Below the pieces are notes generated by a model that did no database searches, was not told where the DNA came from, and saw nothing but the letters and a program-made list of their open reading frames with translations. Source: Taenia hydatigena (taxonomy: Eukaryota > Platyhelminthes > Cestoda > Cyclophyllidea > Taeniidae). Taken from it: DNA of 64,000 bases. The translations under genes and the position numbers were made by a program. The stretch is from the NCBI GenBank assembly GCA_036345935.2, contig JADWOT020000003.1, forward strand, positions 19,424,509-19,488,508, written 5' to 3'. Shown here in pieces: positions 1-12,995 of this stretch (position 1 is its first letter; each line of letters starts with the position of its first letter).

Positions 1-1138
1 CCGATCTCCAACCAACAGGCTTTCCAACCCACTCACTATCACCCATTTCATATCAACGATGGGTAACACTAATGCCAATCACCATGAGAACACGAGAGCA
101 GGTAGGCTCCATTTGCTACCAATAACACATAGCTCAAGTGTGCGCTTCCCGAAAAGATGTACTGATATATTTGTGCAATTTGTCATGCAATCCAACCAAT
201 AGACATTCGGTAATAGCATTGTTAATATGCTCCCATTCGTATTAAAACGCAGCAGACGTGTCATTGTTCGGCTGTTACCAACCTGACTACAGCAAAACAT
301 AGTGATGTTTGCCAATAAAACGTAGCGTTGCTAGACTTCCCGCATTTGCACTCATCTGGAGAAGTACTTGATGCCGACATCACTGATACCTCGTGGCGAT
401 TCTACTGCTGTTGCAGTTACACGCTGAGGGGAGATGCATTGTAGCAGGGAGGAATGTGCAGGTCGTGGCACGAGTGTTCTATAGCTGGTTACAGTAACAC
501 AGGTCCCACGGTAGAGTCATGTAACAATGGACGTGTTGTAGCAGTACTCCAGAGGTAGGACTTGGTGTCTGTCTTCCCTTCTCACTTTGTTCTCCCTTCA
601 TCACTGCTCAACCACATCCACACGCATCCATTCACATGGTGGAGAAGTGGAGGTTGTGTCGATTGAGAGGCCGGATCGCGTGGAGGCGGCATGAAGGCGA
701 AGGCTGTAAGGTGTTCCTTAACAAAACCGAGAGTGAAGCAAACAATCAACTCATTACAAAACAAGTCTTGCCCAAACCACATGAGCAACAACAAGAGTGC
801 AGTGATGGCCTTCCTTGTGCCCTCTTCACAGATTTTGGAGAGGTGAGATTTCGTATTCAATTGGTTGAAAGTTACATGCTTTTGTGAAAGTGTTAGAGGA
901 TGCATGGCGTGGGACTTGGCGAGATCACACCTCCGCAACTTCCCGTTTGCGGAATTGCCGAGGCACCACGTGACTCACATCGCATTTATATCAGCAAAGT
1001 TGGGGTAGGAAGGTCCACTTATTCAGGCGCCTCCTTTTCTTACTCCTCCTTTTCACTCACCTCATCCTGGCTTTCCGACCACTTGTCTGTGTGTATGCGT
1101 GAGTGTGTGTGCACTTATGTGAAGAGGAAGGCGAGGGA

Positions 1139-1157
1139 GCAGGAGGAGGAGGAGGGG
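1139..1157. repeat. Short GGA trinucleotide run, left arm
   Basis: About five to six GGA units. The right-arm partner is 18 nt (six units) longer, so the two arms carry separately varying alleles at this site. Confidence 0.85.
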
Positions 1158-1241
1158 AGCAGAGCCCCAACAATGCAACACCAGACATGTAACAATGTTG
1201 TCAAAGTGTTAAACAAGGGAGACAAGTTGGGACGCAAAAAT

Positions 1242-1264
1242 CACACACACACACACACACACAC
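1242..1264. repeat. CA dinucleotide run, left arm
   Basis: About eleven CA units. The right arm has the matching GT run at 25240-25262 with essentially the same length. Confidence 0.9.
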
Positions 1265-2811
1265 CGCACACCACACAAATACATGCAATGGTGGAGGGAG
1301 GCAGAGGTGGAGGTGAGCAGGTGAGGAGGAACAATGAATTAGCTTGAGGGATAAACGTATTTATAAACGTCGTGTGTAGAGGAGTGGGGAGTGAGGAGTG
1401 AGGAGAGGGTGGTGGTGGTGGAGGAGGAGGAGGAGACTGGTGGCAGGATTGACTAAAAATGACAGCAACAATGGTAAGGATAATGGGTTATTCAGTGTTT
1501 TGTGATTAGAAAGCGGGACTATTGTGGCGTACACAACTTTGCTACGAACTGCAACAACTAGCAATGCTGGCAGTAGTGGTTGGGCGTTTCCTGAGCACCC
1601 AATTTGGAGCTGAGCCACTTGACAGACTAAGAAGCATGACATCGTGCACATTGTTTAGCAAGGTGATGCAGCTTGCAGAATTGTATTAATATTATGCTGC
1701 GACATATTGGCACCACCAACCTCGTTTGGGGTGTCGACGTGTTTGACTAATATACTATTGGCGTCTCCACCACCTTCGCATTTGTGCAAGAAGGCACTTT
1801 GGTGTGCTACGAGTGCAAAGAGGAGCTGCTCGAAGCCTGTTGCTACGTGTACAGTAGTAGAACTTACTCCAAGTCCATCCGTCGGCCCTCGTTCCAGTGC
1901 TATGCACACCGGAACGATGGAAGCAGTGATGAAGTTCAAACAGAATGCCCCAACCGTTGAGTGCTACTATTTGAGGTTTCGAAATGCACAGCACACAGGA
2001 ACTAACTCACAACTACCACATTTTGTCAACAGCAAAAGGAAAGCCCTGCTACACACACGTTTACCCAGACGCTGAGCAACACACTCTCCTACGCATGAGA
2101 GTCAGCGAATCGCCTCCGCAATATCGAAGCAAGCGAATGATGGCCGTGAGATGCGTTCCACCTCAACGACAATTCTCACCTGTTGCTCACAAATAGCTGA
2201 TCATTTGCTGCTGCCCACAAAAGAATTTCAGCAACTCCAGCATTCTGAGATCTTGATCTCCCATTCATTCTTCAATGAGCACTGAATGCTGAAACAATAG
2301 TTAGTAAGAATCAACAATCATCTACGTTCGATTGCATTGCTGGCGAGCAGTAGGACTGAGGAACAACGGGCATGACGGTGGAGCTCTCAAGTGACGATTC
2401 ACTTCACTGACGCCTTCATGTCAGGTGAGGAGAACAACTCTGTAAAGAACGTTTGCAGAGAAGCCACGCTTAGCACCACTTCACTTGTCATGAGCTTTCT
2501 GCACACCACACCACACCGCACCACTACGTCGCATTTCATAGGTGGACGTCACTTCAACGTCCTCCGTTGGGAGTCTCACCGATTCCCCTGTTCACAGTGC
2601 ATGTACTTCTTCGACCTCACCAAGGTGTACCACCCGTCAGTAGTAGTGGTAAGCAGGAGACACGTGCCTTCAGGTGCAATTCGCTTTCCACTGCCACCAA
2701 TGCAGCCTCCCACGCTCACGCCAAGTTGAAGGAGAGCACATTACTCGGACACATTATGCACTGCCGACGGACAGATGGCCTTGAGGACAGTGGCCCGACT
2801 CCGAGGTCAGG

Positions 2812-2850
2812 CCACCCACCCACCCACCCACCCACTTACTCACCCACCCA
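2812..2850. repeat. CCCA tetranucleotide run in the left arm
   Basis: A run of CCCA units broken by CTTA and CTCA. The right-arm partner (about 23655-23693) has one unit fewer, which accounts for the 4-nt difference between the arms here. Confidence 0.85.
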
Positions 2851-3879
2851 TCAAGCGAAAGAACAACGGCTGCGAATCCAATTCTCCCATCACCACACCG
2901 CAACCGACAGCTGAGTCACTGTACACGATAGCATGATGAGCAGCTCCGATTGAACGAACGCATTGAGTCCCCGCACCGATGCAAACAAAGAATGCCTCAC
3001 TTCGGATTGCATGGAGGGAGAGATTAGTTAAATCGTGGCCAAGTGACAGTAGTCTAGTTGTACCTCGTTGCATGCAGAGGTGTGCACTTTGCGCAAATTA
3101 ATTGTCCATGCTTTTGGAGCAATTCCCTTCTGAGCAATTGTATTCAAAAGATAGATACAAAAATGCAGGCACGAATGCACACGTGGATGCGCAATATCAG
3201 CGGCGAAGTCCAATCACACCCCGACCCCACTCCTCCTCCCCTCTCCCTCCCACTCTCCGCCCCTCCTCCCTTCCCTCCTCATCCCTCACTTCACGGTGCC
3301 ACGAGGGAGATGAGCCGCATGGCGATTTGAGCAGTAAGTGGACCGTAGTACGCACACCACTCCCTGAGGAATGCCTTGTGGTCACCACCACCACCATCAC
3401 CACCACCATTAGCACCACCGCCTTTACCACCGCCACCACACCAACGTACGGTGGCGTACTCGCGGCGACAAGGCAATTTCTGAGCTCGCGTCCTCCATAC
3501 CACCTCACTCTCGGGTAGCACCTGGTATTTAGACAATTCCCTCGGCGTCAATCCCAAACAAAGCTCCCACCTCCAATGCAGGCAATACGACTACCATCTG
3601 AAACGTGCACATCAGCCATGCAATTAATGCTACCAGCAATGAGAAAATTAGGTAGCACAAGTAGCAGTAGCAACGCATCCTCGCACGTCACTTTGTGCTC
3701 AATAACGTAGATGGTGGAAGAGAAATGTAGCACAGCACAAGACGTCGACCCATGGTAAAGACACACTATTGTCAGGCAATGGGTGCATTAGGGCGTTTGG
3801 ATGTGTGGGTAGTACACAAACGCCCTTTCCGTCACCAAATTAATATATGGCGGAAATGTTCAAATGTAGAGACACGGCA

Positions 3880-3908
3880 ATCCGATCCGATCCGATTGGA
3901 TCCGATCC
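3880..3908. repeat. ATCCG pentamer cluster with internal palindrome
   Basis: Successive ATCCG units around a TTGG centre make a GATC-rich, partly self-complementary block. The right arm carries the same block at about 22606-22634. No known function. Confidence 0.6.
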
Positions 3909-6900
3909 TCTGCACAAATCATTACGAAACTGCCAAAGCAAGTGCTCACCATAAGTGGGATGCGACATGTGGGGCACGCACATTATCAAACACGGCTGTG
4001 GTCTAAGCATGGGAAAATACTGCCACCACCTCCTTTCTGCCTCCACGTCACGTCCACTGAGTGGCATGCCGCACGTATAGGGTTGCGCACCTCGCACCTG
4101 CTCGAACACGACTTCAACCAAACCATGCAACACCGCGAAAACGACAGTGATTTGTGTGTCTCATCCACGTTGACTGCACTCTCTACTCATTCTGCAATTG
4201 CGCGTCAACAAAGCGCCTTTCCACTTACCAACACTGCACGTCACTTGGAGTGCCTTTTATCTTCGACGCTGACTCAAAGTGTACCTTTTATATGGAGGCA
4301 GGAAATGTTCCCTTTCGATGATGATAACATAGGAATGAAGAAAATAGCATTTTGAAGGACCTAAGTCACGTTTTGTCTCACCACGCCCAACCAACCATAA
4401 TGCTGCACAAATCTAAAGTGGGAGATACTACTAAATAGAAATAAGTAAAAATCATGCTTTGCAAATCCATTTTAGCAGACACAAGGTTCCCTCCACACTG
4501 GAACAGTGAAGGTGGTTTGTGCTTCGCAAACTGCATTGCACGATGTTCCTTGCAAACTGCATTTCATTTGCAGATTACTGCTTGCAGGAACATCTCCCTG
4601 AGGCAGCGGTCTTCATACGTGCTAATGTGTACGCAGCCTGATCCCTTCCAGCACCCAGTATCGTTTGCATTCAATTGCTAGAGCTTTAGATTTGGCTGAG
4701 TGTGGTGGCGAAGCACAGACAATTTAGGAAAAATCTCACCATTGCACACAGATTGAAGTCCACATTGAAAGGGGAAGTGGGTGAATTCACGCTATGCGCA
4801 AGACCAACGGTGCTTCCAAAAGTACACATTATTTCTACAGCCTCTTACATAGGGGCTTCTAGTCCTCAGCTATCTTCTGTAACTTGCACTACTTCCGTGT
4901 TTTCAAGGCTTGATAGCAGTGGAGTTTGTTGTCCATTCACTCGTCATTTCCATCAGTGCACTTCGCTCAGTCCTTTCTTTAAAGGCAGCATAGTAAACCA
5001 TCACCAAGAGACGTGCTCTCTGACGCACAGAGGTACTGCAAAGCGGTGGCTATGCCGGTGGGATAAACAGTGCGACCGTTAACAGGAAACCGCAATTGAG
5101 ACCGCAGTAGCCACTAGCTAGCCAAAACGTGTCCTCAGCTCCATCAAAGTGTTTTGGAAGTAATCCTCCTTACTACCATTGACTATGATGCACGGCTTTC
5201 AAACTGCGACAGAAGCAGAAAATCATACACAATCCGACCCTAAATAGAAACAAATAATTGTTACAAGACGACACAATGCAACCAATCACTTCACGTGCCA
5301 AAGGTGAAGAACTAAATTGCAGCCAAATTCAACTGTACTGCATCGGCTTCCGCTACCCACACTAGTCATTTGTGTACAGTCGTCCTTTCCGTCTTTCACT
5401 TCATCCTCTGCTGCCGGCAGGCTCAAGACACTATCTCTTTCGGTCCCCAACCGCTATGAGTGAGGTTGAGGCACAGTGAGCGCCTGCCTGACTGTTTCCT
5501 GATCGCTGAAGGCGCAGCACACTTGTCGTCTTCATTTGACACTGGCATCACAGCGATTATTAGCATGCTTAAAGTCCACCGTTGGCTGATGTTGTCTTAC
5601 AAGAGAAATCGAACGAAAGCGCCAGTCTCGAGGCCGATCCTCATTGTTAGCGTCGTCAACGCTAAAAGGTCAATTCTCGAAAGGTGCGATAAAGAGGTTT
5701 CCTGCTGTAGCCCACCACCTTAGCAACAAATCACGTCAAATGTGCTTTCCCTCGATTTACTTGTGTAGTGCAAGATGCGGACTTAACTTTACTGTGAAAA
5801 TATACATGATTGAACTTCTGGTTGTGTAAGGTGAATTGCTGGTCCAACTTAATGTCCACTGAGCTTCGTCAGTGGAGCGAATTCCGGTTTCGGTTAGCAC
5901 TTGATCCACTTCATCTCGCGTGGACTCATTTGTGGGATCCAAAATACAGGTGAAGAAGTCGTCGCTATCACGATACGCCGTCATTATTGCATGTTCTCAC
6001 TAAGGCATGTGAGTTATCGCAGTGCCGATGACTACCTGCATTTGTGCCATCAACGCCCTTCAGAAGGCGACTTTTACCATTCGTGTGGTTGACGTAGACG
6101 ACTTGAAGGATAACCGCAGTGACGTTTGTAGGGAATTCAGTAAATAATTCGTTCCTGTAGTTAGTTAGTCAGTTAGTAAACTAATCAGTGGGCTGCCCAT
6201 GAGATAGGTGTGGCACTCCGAAGTGATTTGTGGCTACCCATTGGCGGATAAATGAGGTGCCAGTGGGAAGTTCGAGCAGCAAATATTGTGAAGGTAGGTC
6301 TGCGATTACGGTTAACGAAATCGCTGCATCACAATTCACCTAGTGACACACTGACTGCATCGGGATTTACAAGTGGTAGGACCAATCTCCGCCCAGCATA
6401 GCTCCGCAGGACTCACTGCTCACGTCATTCACATCATTCTCAACTTATCCTGCATCAGTCACAAGACACAATCAATCGTGCGCCAACTCGTGGCCTAAGA
6501 AGTCGAGCCAACTTCTCTATCACTAATAGTGAGCAATTGCCGCGAGAAAAGTAATAGTCGCCCCAACATCACACTGAACCTGCCAATCATCATCATCATC
6601 ACCACGTAGAGGTGGCGCTTCGAATTTTGAGCCCGAGACTGACGCAATAGACGCGTAAAGTGCTTTCACTCAACGCTTGCTAAATGGTGCTACGAAGTGT
6701 TGTTGGGAACACAACGTTGTAGTTGAGAGCTGTAAGGTAGGCTCTCAGACAAAGGTGATTGCACCCTCTCCACTTCTTCATCAAGTCGGTAGCGTTGAAG
6801 CAGTAATTACCCGATTGCAGTGCTAATAAAACTAAAGAGACTGGTTAGTGCTAATGGCTTCTCGCAAGGCGCAAATCCATTCATCGAGGCGGGCAGCGCC

Positions 6901-7885
6901 TATCACTAGCGATTAGTCTTGGCGATACAGTCCATCGCCTCCAAGTAATCAGTGTTAGTTAGAATTGTGTTTGGTTAACTCGCTGTTGTGGTGTTCTGAG
7001 TTGTGGCGGTTCGAGGTGCTGCTCCGCAAGAGCGCTTTTTCGCGTCATTGGCACTAGAATGGTCTCCCTCTCTACAATTGGCGAAGGCATTGTTAGCACT
7101 TGGTTCTTTTCGATACACGTTTGTGACAGGCTAGAACACATTCGATGCAATTGCCTGCGTGGGTGTTGCGGGCCTTTACTGCTGCAGCCTTCTCAGTGTG
7201 TCATTTGGTGAGTGCTTCTTGCCTCCAAAACAGCAGGCCGAAGAAACGCGTGGGGTTGTCGTGCCTCCCTCAAACCTCGGTGGCTTATTTTCTCCCTTTT
7301 AGCGCATTATCATAACGTCTTCTGCATCATAAATTTGTCCCACCCTCCTCCTCCTGTCTACATTGCAGTCCCGTAAGGATGGCATTGGCAAGCCTTCATG
7401 GGTGCACCCAATTTGGAAGTGAAGTCAGGGGACGACTGTTGGGTAGGAAACCAACTTTTAACTTCTTCCTCAATACTGATTGCCTTTGCAGCTTATCGTA
7501 AGCTATTAACCTGAGGTGGGAAAGTACACAAGGTTGGTCAGTCACTCTTCGGGAAACTAGGCGTTCGTGTGTGCTGGAAGCACAGACTCCTCTTAGGCAA
7601 TACGGGTGGACTTGGAGGCGACAAAGTTTGACTTCGTTATTTTACAGAAAATGTTGGCGTTGGATACGCTGACCGGCTTCTACCACGAAAAGTGGCATTA
7701 GAATGCCTAACATGCGGCTCGCAAGTGGTGAGAAAGTCGGTGGTAAATGTTAATTCTCTCCGTGTGCTGAGATCCACGTAGCGCGCGAGATGTGATTTGC
7801 GCACAAATGTCGACGCCTTGTTGTGAATTATTTCCTTCTTTTAGTTGCCTCTCTCTTTTAGCTTTAAGATTCACCAACGGAATAC

Positions 7886-7985
7886 NNNNNNNNNNNNNNN
7901 NNNNNNNNNNNNNNNNNNNNNNNNNNNNNNNNNNNNNNNNNNNNNNNNNNNNNNNNNNNNNNNNNNNNNNNNNNNNNNNNNNNNN
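7886..7985. other. Assembly gap of exactly 100 N
   Basis: One hundred N characters, a round number typical of a gap of unknown size. Both edges fall inside the same repeat family: the left edge ends the left arm, and the right edge begins a direct copy of an internal part of that arm. The local structure around it is therefore uncertain. Confidence 0.99.
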
Positions 7986-10148
7986 GCTATGCGCAAGACC
8001 AACGGTGCTTCCAAAAGTACACATTATTTCTACAGCCTCTTACATAGGGGCTTCTAGTCCTCAGCTATCTTCTGTAACTTGCACTACTTCCGTGTTTTCA
8101 AGGCTTGATAGCAGTGGAGTTTGTTGTCCATTCACTCGTCATTTCCATCAGTGCACTTCGCTCAGTCCTTTCTTTAAAGGCAGCATAGTAAACCATCACC
8201 AAGAGACGTGCTCTCTGACGCACAGAGGTACTGCAAAGCGGTGGCTATGCCGGTGGGATAAACAGTGCGACCGTTAACAGGAAACCGCAATTGAGACCGC
8301 AGTAGCCACTAGCTAGCCAAAACGTGTCCTCAGCTCCATCAAAGTGTTTTGGAAGTAATCCTCCTTACTACCATTGACTATGATGCACGGCTTTCAAACT
8401 GCGACAGAAGCAGAAAATCATACACAATCCGACCCTAAATAGAAACAAATAATTGTTACAAGACGACACAATGCAACCAATCACTTCACGTGCCAAAGGT
8501 GAAGAACTAAATTGCAGCCAAATTCAACTGTACTGCATCGGCTTCCGCTACCCACACTAGTCATTTGTGTACAGTCGTCCTTTCCGTCTTTCACTTCATC
8601 CTCTGCTGCCGGCAGGCTCAAGACACTATCTCTTTCGGTCCCCAACCGCTATGAGTGAGGTTGAGGCACAGTGAGCGCCTGCCTGACTGTTTCCTGATCG
8701 CTGAAGGCGCAGCACACTTGTCGTCTTCATTTGACACTGGCATCACAGCGATTATTAGCATGCTTAAAGTCCACCGTTGGCTGATGTTGTCTTACAAGAG
8801 AAATCGAACGAAAGCGCCAGTCTCGAGGCCGATCCTCATTGTTAGCGTCGTCAACGCTAAAAGGTCAATTCTCGAAAGGTGCGATAAAGAGGTTTCCTGC
8901 TGTAGCCCACCACCTTAGCAACAAATCACGTCAAATGTGCTTTCCCTCGATTTACTTGTGTAGTGCAAGATGCGGACTTAACTTTACTGTGAAAATATAC
9001 ATGATTGAACTTCTGGTTGTGTAAGGTGAATTGCTGGTCCAACTTAATGTCCACTGAGCTTCGTCAGTGGAGCGAATTCCGGTTTCGGTTAGCACTTGAT
9101 CCACTTCATCTCGCGTGGACTCATTTGTGGGATCCAAAATACAGGTGAAGAAGTCGTCGCTATCACGATACGCCGTCATTATTGCATGTTCTCACTAAGG
9201 CATGTGAGTTATCGCAGTGCCGATGACTACCTGCATTTGTGCCATCAACGCCCTTCAGAAGGCGACTTTTACCATTCGTGTGGTTGACGTAGACGACTTG
9301 AAGGATAACCGCAGTGACGTTTGTAGGGAATTCAGTAAATAATTCGTTCCTGTAGTTAGTTAGTCAGTTAGTAAACTAATCAGTGGGCTGCCCATGAGAT
9401 AGGTGTGGCACTCCGAAGTGATTTGTGGCTACCCATTGGCGGATAAATGAGGTGCCAGTGGGAAGTTCGAGCAGCAAATATTGTGAAGGTAGGTCTGCGA
9501 TTACGGTTAACGAAATCGCTGCATCACAATTCACCTAGTGACACACTGACTGCATCGGGATTTACAAGTGGTAGGACCAATCTCCGCCCAGCATAGCTCC
9601 GCAGCACTCACTGCTCACGTCATTCACATCATTCTCAACTTATCCTGCATCAGTCACAAGACACAATCAATCGTGCGCCAACTCGTGGCCTAAGAAGTCG
9701 AGCCAACTTCTCTATCACTAATAGTGAGCAATTGCCGCGAGAAAAGTAATAGTCGCCCCAACATCACACTGAACCTGCCAATCATCATCATCATCACCAC
9801 GTAGAGGTGGCGCTTCGAATTTTGAGCCCGAGACTGACGCAATAGACGCGTAAAGTGCTTTCACTCAACGCTTGCTAAATGGTGCTACGAAGTGTTGTTG
9901 GGAACACAACGTTGTAGTTGAGAGCTGTAAGGTAGGCTCTCAGACAAAGGTGATTGCACCCTCTCCACTTCTTCATCAAGTCGGTAGCGTTGAAGCTGTA
10001 ATTACCCGATTGCAGTGCTAATAAAACTAAAGAGACTGGTTAGTGCTAATGGCTTCTCGCAAGGCGCAAATCCATTCATCGAGGCGGGCAGCGCCTATCA
10101 CTAGCGATTAGTCTTGGCGATACAGTCCATCGCCTCCAAGTAATCAGT
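7986..10148 (+). repeat. Direct 2163-bp copy of left-arm bases 4791-6953
   Basis: The copy is collinear with 4791-6953 at a constant offset of 3195 bases, so it has no indels along its length. It is also the reverse complement of part of the right arm. Only a few base differences are visible: C at 9606 where the left arm has G near 6415, and T near 9995 where the left arm has A near 6801. At the first of these it agrees with the right arm, but at another site near 6540 it agrees with the left arm. It starts exactly at the gap and ends abruptly at 10148, after which the sequence becomes unrelated to the arm. Confidence 0.95.
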
Positions 10149-12995
10149 TATCCTAAACTCCCTTCCGACTCAAATGCAAACAGATGCAACTTGGGTAGTG
10201 ACACATAAAGGAGCTTCAGTGATAGCGTGTCAATGCCTAAAAGAGGTAAGGATGAAATCAGGGAACGTACAGAAGTACTTACGATTATGAATCCAACCCC
10301 TTCCTCACAACGCCTTAAGTCAAAAAACTGTCGCAGCCTCTTCCATTCCCCATTGGTGCGTTTTGCGCTCGTGAGAGGTGATACAGCCTCTTGCAATTGT
10401 TTGCATCAGCACAGCGGGTTTACTGCTGTTTGGTTTCTGCAATTTTACTGATCTCCCCAATGGGTCTGCATTGGAGATGTTGACAAGCAAGCAGAAGTTG
10501 CATGGGGCACATCCTATTGCCGATGCAATCTTTCCTGAATGACACTGCCTAGGCCGCTAAACACTGTCTATTCTAACAACCATTTTTCACGACTAACTAG
10601 CCCCCTGCGCCTGACAAGCAGCAAAGTCAATAAATTTCGCCTTCGTTTCGGACCTGTCTAACTCAAATACAACTGCTGATGCGGAGGTGAACAGAGTGCC
10701 ATCACTCTCCTCATCTAAGCATTTTATTGCTCCAATCCAATTAATCAGCATGCAACTCTGCTTTGTGCAGCGATATAGGCAACTTCGACAAAGAGCACGT
10801 CACACGCGTCTAACTTCAGTGGCAAGCACTAAACTCGAGAGGCTACATTTGGGTGTAGCTTGTAGCTTGCATGCTCAATGTGATTTTGCTTTTCTCACCG
10901 TCACTGCAGGTTGTTTATGCAGTAGACAGCAAATGACAGTGCTGCTTGAGCTGCTATGTGGCGCACGATTGTCTGCGCCTTGTGACCAATGGAGGATAGA
11001 TCGAGCAATCGCACCACACTCGCATTCACCTCTGACATCCAGCAACGCAGACTCGCCACTTGACACTTGAGAATGGGATGAGCTGAAGAGTTTGTACCGC
11101 TGAAGAATATTCAGGGTGAGACTCAGTCCTACCATTAGTAAATGCTAGAGCTAGAGCCCATAATGGGACATTTGCTTATTAGGCAAAGAGAGATTGCAAC
11201 AATTTAATCACCCGTGATTGCAGATTCAGCTTCACGACATTTACTAAATGTACCTCAATTTTAGGGCAAAATGCAGTTTCAGATCAGCCAAGAATACCTC
11301 AACCACCTTTTAATTATCCATTCAACACACCAGTCATCGCGACATGCATTAAGCCAACCTGACTGACTGCCTAACTGACTGGCGTGAGGGATTGCCTTAC
11401 GGTCGCCAATCCTGTTACTCGCAACTCATCAGCGCCTACCACTTTCATCACTCAAAAGCGGATTATTCGCCTTTCCACACACTCGTTACGCTCAACTCCC
11501 ACCCGCTTTTTGCACGTACTGTAGACTCGATCGAATTAATGCGAAACCCCACCACCCCCTCTCAGCCATTGGTAAGACCGTTGACAGTGAAAATGCATGC
11601 CATCGCCCACCCTTGGATGGACCACGCGCCTCCCGTAAACCGTGCAGCGCTGACGTTGCATCGCAACAGTGCAGCCTTGTGCCCCTCTCAGTGGCCAGGC
11701 CCGAGTACACAACGTGAGGGCCTTCGCAGCGCAAAATCATTCATGTGAAATACTCAACCATGCAGGCGATGTGATGAGGTGAAGACATGCAAATTCTCAG
11801 CATAGGAGGCTGGAGGAGGAATGCCAATCTAGTGACAATGACTTCATTTAAGAGATGTGTCGAAATGTCGCAGATATTGCGCCACCAAGTGATTCCCTAC
11901 ACTACACAGCTGTGCCCCAGGTAACAGCTGAAATGTTGGTGTGATGGAGCAGCATAGATACTGACTTCAGTGGTGTCACAAGCCACTTGCATGCGAAGGC
12001 CTAGACAGGGGGACGTGGTAAACGTGGCCTTGCCCACCTTCAAATAAACAATTAAAACATGTCGGTATCCAAAGCGCTTTGTAGGCAAGCGCACTGGAAA
12101 GAGTGGGCATGTATACGTGTGTGAAGATTTTGTTCAGCACTTTAGCAATCCATTTCCAAATTTCGTGATTGAAAAGACTGAAAATACATTTGCGCGCAAA
12201 ATAAAGCAAGAGCAACGACGTGACGAGGCGGAGACACTCAACCCTCACCGTCAGAGAGAGATCAGTCTTGTTGCTGTTGCTGTTGTTGTTGTTGGAGAAG
12301 GAGAGCACTTTCGTTGAAGACAGAAGAATGCGGCAAAAGCGCATCGGTCAAGGGTGTGCAGGCGGTAAGCTGACGATGCCGAAGACGAGGACAGGGAAGA
12401 GGTGGCACCAGATACAGGAAAATTGGATTGAGCGATGAACACTTGCCACGCTCCCCCCGTGCTGCAGCCAAAGCGCCAACAACTTCCATCTACTTATTCA
12501 TGCAGAGACACTCCCTCTCGCCTTATTACACGTCATATGTCCAGTCACTTGAGTGAGTATCCACAAGACAGTGTGAAATCCCCATATGACTTGATAACAC
12601 ATTCTGCCAGTGATAGGAACGAACAGCAGACGTTGTGAGGTCCGATCCACAAGCACGGCGACCCAATCCCCTGCCTCCTGACTGCAAGAAATCAACGTCT
12701 ACCCACACACCGACCACAGCAAGAGCGCCGACTCAACCAGACAATCCCTCCATTGGGGACAGAAAAGAAGACCCCAAACCGGCTACTCTAGAGGCACAGC
12801 ACACAAAGATCCTCATGTCAAGCCGCTGCCTCCAAACAACCATCCACACATCCCAATGACCCACCACCTCTCCACCCAAATGCAACAAAGCCAGAGAATT
12901 TGTGTAGCACTAAACAGATATTGCAGTCGCATCTTGCCAATCACTCAAATTATTCAATATCAAAATCTCAAAATGTACAACAAAGCTTCCAATTG
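10149..12995. other. Inter-arm spacer, no gene seen
   Basis: Unique-looking sequence between the direct copy and the 3' end of the ASTE1-like gene. Open frames are short (127 codons at most), lack resemblance to known proteins and overlap each other on both strands. Part of it resembles the arm at low identity (see 10780-11400). A CTGTTG-rich stretch lies near 12275-12300. I see no RNA gene. Confidence 0.5.
10780..11400 (-). repeat. Diverged older copy of arm sequence (approximate limits)
   Basis: Blocks in the same order as the right arm at about 19850-20340 can be followed. GGCGCACGATTG and CTTGTGAC followed by AGGATA at 10960-11000 match 20030-20065. TCCTACCA and GTAAAT near 11130 match 20130-20145. 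A GATTGCAGATTCAGCTTCAC-like block near 11220 matches about 20200-20215. Identity in the best blocks is roughly three quarters by eye, far below that between the two arms. It is in the orientation of the right arm, hence opposite to the left arm. Limits are rough, and an alignment is needed to set them. Confidence 0.5.

Larger units (their letters stand above)
1..7885 (+). repeat. Left arm of a ~7.9 kb near-identical inverted repeat
   Basis: The whole stretch recurs as its reverse complement at 18609-26521. The match begins at base 1, which pairs with base 26521, so the arm probably continues left of the window. On the right it stops only because the N gap starts. Differences I could see by eye are few: a short GGA run that is 18 nt longer in the right arm, a 14-nt indel near 7390, one extra CCCA unit near 2840, and scattered single bases (for example near 2752, 3481, 4076, 6415 and 6540). 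The arm has many short open frames up to about 140 codons, but none resembles a known protein and most run through simple repeats, so I treat it as non-coding. Confidence 0.97.

Noticed and set aside
582..938. 118-codon minus-strand frame (and its partner at 25584-25940)
   Set aside because: Overlaps other open frames on the opposite strand, has no family resemblance and lies in the repeat arm. Identity of the two copies only reflects the arm duplication, so it is no evidence of selection.
900..1316. 138-codon plus-strand frame with Glu and His-Thr runs
   Set aside because: Its length comes from GGA and CA simple repeats, and the right-arm copy differs by six repeat units.
3102..3518. 138-codon frame rich in Thr, Pro and Ser
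   Set aside because: Translation of CCT- and ACC-type simple repeats; open in other frames too.
7707..8277. Frames crossing the N gap at 7886-7985
   Set aside because: They contain undefined residues and are only open because N codons are not stops.
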